Source: Deltaproteobacteria bacterium
GTDB taxonomy: Bacteria > Desulfobacterota > Desulfarculia > Adiutricales > Adiutricaceae
Length of the DNA: 7,062 bases
Direction: 5' to 3'
Assembly (NCBI GenBank): GCA_031278835.1
Contig: JAITJP010000335.1
Coordinates: forward strand, 1 to 7,062
Part shown: piece after piece, positions 1 to 6,200 of the stretch
Layout: every line of letters begins with the position of its first letter
Position numbering within the stretch: the stretch's first letter is position 1
Notes under the pieces: generated by a model
Databases searched by the model: none
What the model saw: only the letters and a program-made list of their open reading frames with translations
Told to the model about the DNA's origin: nothing
Program-made: the position numbers and the translations under genes

Positions 1-2
1 AG

Positions 3-479
3 CTCTACTATCATGGTGAAGGACTTAAAAAAGATTTAAATGAGGCCTTGTCTTATTCGCTCCTGGCCGCCAATCAGGGCCATGATGGCGCTCGGCTATT
101 TTTAGCCATGCTTTTCTTAAAGGCTGATCCCGTTAAAGCGGATGATTTTGATAAGGCCGTGGAATATATAGAATTGGTGGCCGATAAAGGCAATGCCACG
201 GCTCAGTATATTTTGGGTCAGCTCCACTATGACGGCCATCTCGGCTATAAAGGCCTAAGCCTAAAAAAAGATTTGGTTGAGGCCATTAAATACTTCCAAC
301 TGGCCGCTGAGCAAAATCATGACCAAGCTCTTTTGGCCTTAGGCAAGGCTTATTTTGAAGGCCGGGGCCTTAAAAAAGATGACCTCCAGGCCGCCAATTA
401 TTTTCGTAGGTCGGCGGCATTGGGTAACCCGGAGGCCAAAAAAAGGCTGGCCAGCCTGGAAAGGAAAACCCTTCATTAA
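3..479 (+). CDS. Sel1-like repeat protein, 3' fragment (5' end outside window)
   Basis: The frame is open from base 3, the first complete codon, to a TAA at 477-479, giving 158 residues that begin in the middle of a repeat (LYYHGEGLKKDLNEAL). Four SLR units are recognisable: one entered part-way; a 37-residue unit; a 42-residue unit with an insertion around 'HLGYKGLSLKKDL'; and a canonical unit 'LGKAYFEGRGLKKDDLQAA'. A short basic tail, 'EAKKRLASLERKTLH', closes the protein. The family folds into a superhelix of paired antiparallel alpha helices and usually acts as a protein-protein interaction scaffold; no catalytic motif is visible. The C-terminal 'RRSAALG…AKK' resembles the end of the large gene at 3247 ('ARSASLG…KAK'), so these are probably paralogues. 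A TTG at 48 could be read as a start, but repeat homology continues upstream of it, so the gene is truncated by the window edge. Its partner is unknown. Confidence 0.93.
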   Translation, partial: LYYHGEGLKKDLNEALSYSLLAANQGHDGARLFLAMLFLKADPVKADDFDKAVEYIELVADKGNATAQYILGQLHYDGHLGYKGLSLKKDLVEAIKYFQLAAEQNHDQALLALGKAYFEGRGLKKDDLQAANYFRRSAALGNPEAKKRLASLERKTLH

Positions 480-797
480 AAAGGCTCATGATAAAATACT
501 TAGCCAACGGTAACTTCCTGGCTTTTTGGCCCTTATTCAATCCTGGCTCAAAAAATTTAGCCTTAGCCACTGATGGGCCGCCCAACCAAAAAAAACTAAA
601 AACCCAAAAACCTCACCTCCCTTCCAGAGGCCTCCATAAACGGGCCAAATAGCCCCTTGACGGGCTTTTGCCCGCCCATCGGCTACTCTCCCCTAGGCCC
701 AGGTCCCCAAGCCCTGCCAGGCCCTGTCGCGGCTCTTTAAAGGCCAAATGGCTAAATCAACCCAATCTGCCCCTAAAGCCTTTCCAATGCGGGCCTT

Positions 798-833
798 AAA
801 TGCCAGGCCCGGACAGGCCCGGGGGCATTTTTT
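798..833 (+). terminator. Candidate intrinsic terminator
   Basis: AAATGCC (798-804) pairs with GGCATTT (824-830), and an inner CCC (808-810) can pair with GGG (821-823). The hairpin is followed directly by T residues; the T-run is 828-833, with its first bases shared by the stem. It is GC-rich, as expected of a rho-independent terminator on the + strand. It lies about 320 bases downstream of the first gene's stop, so it may end a long 3' UTR or an unseen transcript. The call rests on pairing by eye only. Confidence 0.45.
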
Positions 834-924
834 CCAATCCAGGAAAAATTTAGGCTTAAATAATTGGCTTAAAGCACCTATAATGGCCTATCCAGGCCGT
901 TTTTTGGCTTAAGTCAAATTTATT

Positions 925-953
925 TTTAGAGATCCCCTAAAAGCGTGTAAAAT
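925..953 (+). promoter_or_regulatory. Weak sigma70-like promoter candidate
   Basis: TTTAGA (925-930, four of six matches to TTGACA) is separated by 17 bases from TAAAAT (948-953, five of six matches to TATAAT). Transcription would start near 960, run through the T-tracts and meet the stem-loop at 1022-1084, about 130 bases before the next gene. In AT-rich DNA such matches arise often by chance, so this is only a hypothesis. Confidence 0.2.
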
Positions 954-1021
954 AGGCTCTAGCGGTTTTTTTTTGTTTAAGGGTAAGTTTCTAAGTTTTT
1001 TTTTAAGCTATAAGATAAGGC

Positions 1022-1084
1022 AGCGTAAAAATTCATAAAACCCTGAACCGGTAACTTCTTTTTTTATACGCTTTTGTTTTTTTT
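1022..1084 (+). terminator. Stem-loop with T-rich tail upstream of SLR gene 2
   Basis: AGCGTA (1022-1027) pairs perfectly with TACGCT (1067-1072), and AAAA (1028-1031) continues the stem with TTTT (1062-1065) across one bulged A (1066). The loop is about 30 bases and contains a CCGG palindrome. The right arm runs into CTTTTG followed by eight T residues (1077-1084). This resembles an intrinsic terminator or attenuator with a large loop. It sits about 130 bases before the ATG of gene 2, so it could end a short leader RNA or insulate the gene from upstream transcription. Confidence 0.4.
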
Positions 1085-1205
1085 CATGAAAATCCTGAGA
1101 GTTTGGCCAGCCCAATGACTAGGCCATAGCCTTGTGTTTATCGATCTTAGTCTATCTGAACTAACTTAAATGAGTAATAGATATTTAGATTGCTTAATAA
1201 TAAGT

Positions 1206-1210
1206 GAGGT
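1206..1210 (+). promoter_or_regulatory. Shine-Dalgarno-like GAGGT for SLR gene 2
   Basis: GAGGT ends two bases before the ATG at 1213, a spacing shorter than usual. It supports the ATG at 1213 over the in-frame GTG at 1204, which overlaps this site and has no purine-rich sequence ahead of it. Confidence 0.45.
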
Positions 1211-1212
1211 AT

Positions 1213-2640
1213 ATGACAGACTTACTTTCAATAGACCCCAACTTAGCTAGCCCGGCCGAACTTTTTGACCTGGGTAAAGTTTTTTTTTCAGGATTAAAGG
1301 TCCAAAAAGATTTAAAAAAAGCCCTTGAGTTGTGGTATATTTCAGCCAACCAGGGTTTTGCCCCGGCCCAACTGGCTCTCTCAAAAGCTTATTTAACCGG
1401 CCAGGGCTTAAAAGTGGATCTTACCAAGAGCTTTAACTGGCTACTTAAGGCCGCCCAGGCCGGTCTGGCCGAGGCTCAGTTTATCCTGGCTAACGCTTAC
1501 GAGTTTGGTCAGCCCTACGGAGAACAAGACCGCGACAAGGCCTTTGACTTTTATCTTAAGGCCGCTGACCAAGGGCTGGCCGAGGCCCAGTGCCAACTGG
1601 GGTTTTTGTATGACCATGGCCAGGTGGTTGAACAAGATCTGGAGCAAGCCGTTAAATTTTGGATTTTGGCCGCCGATCAAGGTCACCCCCAAGCCCAAAA
1701 TAGCCTAGGCAAGGCTTATTTTTACGGCCGAGGCATAAAAAAAGACCTTGACCAGGGCCTTAAATACTGGCGCCTGGCCGCCGTTCAGGGTCAGGCCCAG
1801 GCCCTGTGTTCCTTGGGATACGCTTTCTATACCGGTCAAGGAACCCCCAAAGACATCTTCAAAGCCGTGGCTTACATGAATCAGGCCGCCGAACAGGGCA
1901 ATCCAGTGGCCCAGCATTTCTTGGGCACCCTTCATATCCTAGGCACTGGGGTCAACCAAGACTACGCCAAGGGCTTTGAATACTTGACCTTGGCCGCCGA
2001 GCGGGGTCTTAGCGCGGCCCAGAGTTCCTTGGCCTACGCTTACTTTTACGGCCATGAAGTCGAACAAGACTTGGTTAAGGGCCTTTATTACGCCCGCCTG
2101 GCCGCGGCTCAAGATCACCCTCTGGCCCTTAGTCTCCTGGGTTCGGCCTACGCCTCAGGCCAAGGGGTGGAACAAGACATAGCCGAGGGCTTAAAATACT
2201 GGCGCTTGGCCGCCGATCTGGGCGATGCCCAAGCCCAAAGTAGCCTAGGCAGCGCTTACATTTCCGGTCAGGGGCTTGAAAAAGACCCGGACCAGGGCCT
2301 AAAATACTGGCGCCTGGCCGCCGATCAAGGCGAGGCAGACGCTCAATACCTCTTAGGCATGTACTTTTTTAACAAAGGCGGTGACCAAGAGAATTTTCAA
2401 GAAGCTCTTAAATTCTGGTCTCTGGCCGCTGACCAGAATCAAGCCTATGCCCTTTACTACTTAGGCGATACCTTCGTAAACGGCCGTGGTGTTAAAAAGG
2501 ACCTGACCAAGGGTCTTAAATTATTGGAGCGGGCGGCTAACTTAGGCCTCGACATGGCCCTAGAAAAACTCCGTGACTTAAAGCAAAAACTTCCAGACAA
2601 AAAAGGCCCTCAGCGTTTAGACCAAAAACCCGACCTTTAA
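1213..2640 (+). CDS. Sel1-like repeat protein, 12 repeats (475 aa)
   Basis: The protein is a 14-residue leader, twelve consecutive SLR units (residues 15-447) and a 28-residue charged tail rich in Lys, Asp, Gln and Pro. Units are 36 residues, except the third (37, with 'GQPYGE'). A typical unit reads 'AQSSLGSAYISGQGLEKD' then 'LKYWRLAADQG', the classic LG-x-AY-x-x-G-x-G / AA-x-x-G spacing. SLR proteins form alpha-solenoids that bind other proteins; known relatives serve in secretion, signalling, envelope assembly or host contact, and the partner here cannot be told. There is no signal peptide or membrane segment, so it is probably cytoplasmic. Its two cysteines are not paired in each repeat as in Helicobacter Hcp proteins. 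The ATG at 1213 is chosen because it gives a leader of exactly the same length as the paralogue at 3247. Units 5, 9 and 10 are very similar as DNA, a sign of internal duplication. A nine-T run lies at codons 23-26. Confidence 0.93.
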   Translation: MTDLLSIDPNLASPAELFDLGKVFFSGLKVQKDLKKALELWYISANQGFAPAQLALSKAYLTGQGLKVDLTKSFNWLLKAAQAGLAEAQFILANAYEFGQPYGEQDRDKAFDFYLKAADQGLAEAQCQLGFLYDHGQVVEQDLEQAVKFWILAADQGHPQAQNSLGKAYFYGRGIKKDLDQGLKYWRLAAVQGQAQALCSLGYAFYTGQGTPKDIFKAVAYMNQAAEQGNPVAQHFLGTLHILGTGVNQDYAKGFEYLTLAAERGLSAAQSSLAYAYFYGHEVEQDLVKGLYYARLAAAQDHPLALSLLGSAYASGQGVEQDIAEGLKYWRLAADLGDAQAQSSLGSAYISGQGLEKDPDQGLKYWRLAADQGEADAQYLLGMYFFNKGGDQENFQEALKFWSLAADQNQAYALYYLGDTFVNGRGVKKDLTKGLKLLERAANLGLDMALEKLRDLKQKLPDKKGPQRLDQKPDL

Positions 2641-2651
2641 AAAAAACCAAA

Positions 2652-2676
2652 CAGCGCTAAAGGCCCCTTTGCGCTG
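2652..2676. terminator. Hairpin just downstream of SLR gene 2
   Basis: CAGCGC (2652-2657) pairs perfectly with GCGCTG (2671-2676), and inside it AAAG (2659-2662) pairs with CTTT (2667-2670) around a GCCC loop, with one bulged T at 2658. It begins 12 bases after the TAA. No T-run follows on the + strand, but the A-rich tract before it would give a T-tail on the - strand. It may be a transcript-end hairpin for gene 2, a terminator for antisense transcription, or both. Confidence 0.4.
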
Positions 2677-2683
2677 ATGGCCA

Positions 2684-2990
2684 CGTCCCGTAAGGGTTTT
2701 GAAATTTTTTGGGGGCTAATTGGTTTTGAGGTTTTTTTCAAATAGCCGCGTTTTCGTAAGGGTTTTGAGTTTTTTTGCTTGGCTAATTGACTTGGTGGTT
2801 TTTTTTCTCAAATAGCCGTTTCCCCGTAAGGGTTTTGAATTTTTTTTGGCTAATGGCTTGTGATTTTTTTCTCAAATAGCCGTTTCCCCATAAGGGTTTT
2901 GACATTTTTTCTTGGCTAATTGACTTGTGGTTTATTTCTCAAATAGCCGCATCCCCGTAAGGGTTTTAGATTTTTCCCTTGGCTAAGGAC
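2684..2990. repeat. Tandem array of ~66-bp units (about 4.5 copies)
   Basis: Units begin at the conserved core GTAAGGGTTTTGA, with the core at 2690, 2756, 2826, 2890 (ATAAGGG) and 2957, giving spacings of 66, 70, 64 and 67. Each complete unit then has a T-run, GGCTAATTG (GGCTAATGG in unit 3), a second T-run and TCAAATAGCCG. GGCTAATTG and CAAATAGCC are inverted repeats with a single A-A mismatch (for example 2714-2722 with 2739-2747), so each unit can fold into a stem with a T-rich loop. The fifth unit is cut short and lacks the right arm. Length differences fall mainly in the T-runs, as expected from slippage. No coding frame is apparent. It is not a CRISPR array because whole units are conserved and no unique spacers exist. 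Confidence 0.85.
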
Positions 2991-2998
2991 TTAAAAAA

Positions 2999-3030
2999 TT
3001 TGGCTGTTGGATAAAATCACCGTAGATATT
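2999..3030 (+). repeat. 32-bp direct repeat, copy 1
   Basis: The copy contains TTGGATAAAATCACCGTAGA. It matches the sequence at 3138-3169 with three differences over 32 bases (T/C, A/C, A/T). It begins just after the tandem array ends and lies 139 bases upstream of copy 2. It could be a regulator-binding site or the remnant of a duplicated segment. Confidence 0.7.
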
Positions 3031-3060
3031 ATGTTATTAGTATTAATCTTTTTAAATAAC

Positions 3061-3103
3061 TTATGAGCCTTATGGTTTTTTATCAAATGCCTAGATCTCA
3101 TAA
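3061..3103. promoter_or_regulatory. Inverted repeat TTATGAG…CTCATAA
   Basis: TTATGAG (3061-3067) and CTCATAA (3097-3103) are perfect 7-base inverted repeats 29 bases apart, between the two copies of the 32-bp direct repeat. It could be a spaced operator or a weak RNA stem. Chance is quite possible at this length in AT-rich DNA. Confidence 0.25.
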
Positions 3104-3137
3104 AAGCCGATTGATTTTGTACTAAGGGCTAGAAGAT

Positions 3138-3169
3138 TTTGGCCGTTGGATCAAATCACCGTAGATTTT
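3138..3169 (+). repeat. 32-bp direct repeat, copy 2
   Basis: The copy contains TTGGATCAAATCACCGTAGA and ends 77 bases before the ATG of the large SLR gene. It pairs with copy 1 at 2999-3030. Its retained core, AAATCACCGTAGAT, and its place in the upstream region of the gene fit a regulatory site, but nothing identifies the protein that would bind. Confidence 0.7.
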
Positions 3170-3194
3170 GGGTTCAAAATTTTTGTCTTTTTTG

Positions 3195-3216
3195 ATTACT
3201 TATTGGAGTAAGTAAT
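3195..3216. promoter_or_regulatory. Perfect 8-bp inverted repeat upstream of SLR gene 3
   Basis: ATTACTTA (3195-3202) and TAAGTAAT (3209-3216) are perfect inverted repeats around TTGGAG, followed by TTTT. The site is 30 bases ahead of the ATG at 3247. It may be a dimeric regulator's operator or an mRNA hairpin in the 5' UTR. The loop carries a GGAG that is too far from the start to serve as its ribosome site. The start itself has only a weak purine stretch, GCGAG at 3238-3242. Confidence 0.45.
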
Positions 3217-3246
3217 TTTAAAAATAGGGTAAATTGAGCGAGTTTT

Positions 3247-6200
3247 ATGTCAGACGATTTTTCGGATAATTTAAGTTTATACGGCCCGGCTGAACTCTTT
3301 GAGATAGGCAAAGATTATTACTTCGGCAAGGGCGTTAATAGGGATTTAAAAAAGGCCTTTGATTATTGGCGTCTTTCGGCGGAAAAGGATTTTCCCCCAG
3401 CTCAACTAAGATTGGCTTTGCTTTACGCCACCGGCGAAGCGGTTAAGGTGGATCTTAAGGAGAGTTTTAGGCTTCTTCTTAAAGCGGCGCTGGCGGGTTT
3501 AGATGACGCTCAATTCACCCTTGGCGTGGCTTACCATTTTGGCGAGCCTTACGGAGAAATCAATTCAAAGGAAGCCTTTGAGTGGTTATCCAAGGCGGCC
3601 AACCAGGGCATGGCGGCGGCCCAGAGCCATTTGGGTTTTATGTATCGGGATGGGGATGGGGTTGAAAGAAACCTGGCCGAAGGCGTTAAATACTGGCGCT
3701 TGGCCGCGGACCAGGGTTATGCCATGGCCCAGTATAGCTTAGGTCTGGCTTACCGCTATGGACAGGGGGTCGAAAAGAACCTGGATCAAGCGGTTGAATA
3801 TATTAGCCTGGCCGCCGAGCAAGACTATGTGGACGCCCTGTTTGCCATGGGTGAGCTTTACTACATCGGACAAGGGGTTGAAAGAGATTTAGTCGAGGCG
3901 GTTAAGTATTGGCAAGACGCGGCCGAGCAGGATCACGTCGATTCAATGTTCGCTTTAGGCGGGGTTTTCATTAACGGATTGGAAATTAAAAAAAACGTCG
4001 ACCTGGCCATAAAATACTGGAGTGATGCCGCTGAGCGGGGCCATCTTGAGGCTCAGTTTAACTTAGGCTTAGCCTTTGATACCGGACGAGATGTCCCTCA
4101 GGACCTAAATAAAGCCTTTCAATATTACAAAATGGCCTCAGACCAAGGTGACGCCAAAGCTCAGTTTGTCTTGGGCATTTGTTTCTTTGAAGGCAAAGGC
4201 GTTGAAAAAGATTTGGACCAGGCCATAAAGTTATGGCATTTGGCGGCCGAGCAGGGTGACCCAAAGGCTCAAAATAGCTTGGGTCTGGCTTACTTTACTG
4301 GCTTTGACATCGAAAAAGACGTGGCCAAGGGCGTTAAATTTTGGAAACAAGCCGCGGACCAGGGCGATGAGCAGGCCCTGTATAGTTTGGGTCTGGCTCA
4401 CCATGAAGGCCAAGGGGTCAACAAAGACTTGGCCATGACCATTAGCTACTGGCAAATGGCCGCCTCGAAGGGCCTGCCCTTGGCCCTGTATAGTTTAGGC
4501 AACGCTTACCTGTATGGCGATGGTGTGGCCAAAGACATCGACCAAGGCTTAAAATATTTATTCGTGGCCGCCGAAAAGGGTCAGGCCCAAGCCATGCATA
4601 GTTTAGGCATAATCTTCTACCAAGGGGAACTGGTTCAACCCGACAAGGTCATGGCCGTTAATTTTTGGCGCCAAGCCGCCGAACTAGGTGAAGTCGAGTC
4701 TTTGTTTGCCTTAGGCATGGCTTACGTTAACGGCCAAGGGGTCAGCCAAGACATGGCTAAAGCCGTAAATTGCTGGCGTCTGGGCGCCGATCTGGGCCAT
4801 AAAGAATCCTTGTTTGCCTTAGGCATGGCTTACGATACCGGCCAAGGGGTCGAAATAGGCCACGTCCAGGCCGTTAAATACTACAAAATGGCCGCCGATC
4901 TAGGTCAACCCATGGCCCAGTCTAACCTAGGCCTGGCTTACTTTGGGGGCATAGGAACCAAAAGAGATCCCCTGGAGGCGGTTAAATACTTTAATTTGGC
5001 CGCGGAGCAGGGTGAGGTCTCGGCCATGTATTATTTAGGCCAGGCTTACGATACCGGCCAGGGGGTCGAAACAGACCACGTCCAGGCCGTTCATTTCTAC
5101 CGTTTGGCCGCCATGATGGGTCATGTCTCGGCTTTGGAGAGTTTAGGCCGATCGTATTTTTTCGGGCTGGGCGTGGAAAAAGATCATGGCCAGGCCTTTA
5201 AATACCTGAGCCAAGCCGCCGACCAAGGAAATTCCGAGGCTTATACCTTTCTGGGGCTTTTTTACGTTACCGGAGATGGAGTCGAAAAAGATCCAGCCAA
5301 GGCCTTTAAATACTATAAACTGGCCGCCAAAAATGGCAATCTCTTGGGCCAATATTGTTTAGCCTTGGCTTATCGAGAAGGCCTCGGGGTCAAAAAAAAT
5401 CCTGGCTTGGCCTTCAAATTCTTCAAACTGGCCGCCGATCAGGGTTTTCCCCCGGCTCAAAATAACTTGGCCCTTTCTTATTACAACGGGATAGGGGTCA
5501 AGAAAAATTTGTCCGAGGCCGTAAAATACTGGCGCCTAGCCGCGGACCAAGGTATTCCAAGCGCTCAGTATAACACCGGTCTTCTTTTCTTTGCCGGGCA
5601 AGGCGTCGAAAGGGACCTGGACCAAGCCATCAAATACTGGCGCTTAGCCGCCGATCAATGCGATGACGACTCCTTGTTTTCTTTGAGCGTTTCGCTTTTA
5701 TTTGACAAGGATTCTGAAGTGAACGTGGCCGAGGCCGCCAAACACTGGCTTAGCTCCATAGAGCAGGGCAATACGGCCGATCAATTTGATTTGGATCTGG
5801 CTCATTATGGAGGGGCCTGGGTGGATATACAACCCACCATGACCTTTAAATCTCTAAAAATGGCCGCGGAACAAGGAAACAACCTGGCCCAGTATAACTT
5901 AGCCCTGGCCTACGAAAGCGGCCAAGGGGTTGAAAAAAATCTCACCAAGGCCTGTAATTTTTTCCAATTGGCCGCGGATCAAGGTAACGCCTTGGCCCAG
6001 TATAAACTGGCCCTGGCTTACGAAAGCGGCCAAGGAGTTGAAAAAGACCTCGACCAGGCGGCTAAATACTTTAAATACGCGGCCAATCAAGGTAACGCCT
6101 CGGCCCAAAATAAACTAGCCCAGGCTTTCCAAAGCGGCCAGGGAATTGAAAAAGACCTACCCCAGGCCTTCAAATTCTTTAAGCTCTCGGCCGATCAAGG

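Larger units (their letters stand above)
480..1212. other. Long intergenic spacer between the first two SLR genes
   Basis: No convincing gene is seen in these 733 bases. The first part (about 480-850) is C-rich on the + strand with many GGCC/GCCC words. It contains a small perfect hairpin, cgggc-tttt-gcccg (661-674), without a T-run, and a terminator-like hairpin at 798-833. The second part (about 900-1090) switches to T-rich sequence with four T-tracts (966-974, 996-1004, 1059-1065, 1077-1084) and a second terminator-like stem-loop. The last 120 bases are AT-rich leader DNA of the next gene. Such a long spacer makes co-transcription of the flanking genes unlikely. It could hold a decayed gene, but no frame shows SLR remnants. 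Confidence 0.6.

Noticed and set aside
48..50. TTG as the start of the first gene
   Set aside because: SLR homology continues in frame upstream to base 3, so this is an internal Leu codon of a gene cut by the window edge.
370..585. Minus-strand open frame across the end of the first gene
   Set aside because: It is mostly antisense to the SLR frame and has low-complexity content with no family resemblance.
661..674. Hairpin cgggc-tttt-gcccg as a terminator
   Set aside because: The stem is perfect but only five pairs, and no T-run follows on either strand.
748..912. Small ATG-started frame of 54 residues in the first spacer
   Set aside because: Its composition is unremarkable, it shows no recognisable motif, it runs through the terminator-like hairpin at 798-833, and the AAGG ahead of it is weak.
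1091..1101. AATCCTGAGAG, also found at 6971-6981
   Set aside because: An 11-base match somewhere in a window of this size is expected by chance, and the flanks are not convincingly alike.
1204..1212. In-frame GTG start nine bases before the ATG of gene 2
   Set aside because: It overlaps the GAGGT ribosome-site candidate, has no purine-rich site of its own, and would break the equal leader length with the paralogue at 3247.
2684..2990. CRISPR array
   Set aside because: The whole ~66-bp unit is conserved rather than short repeats separated by unique spacers, and no cas gene is present.
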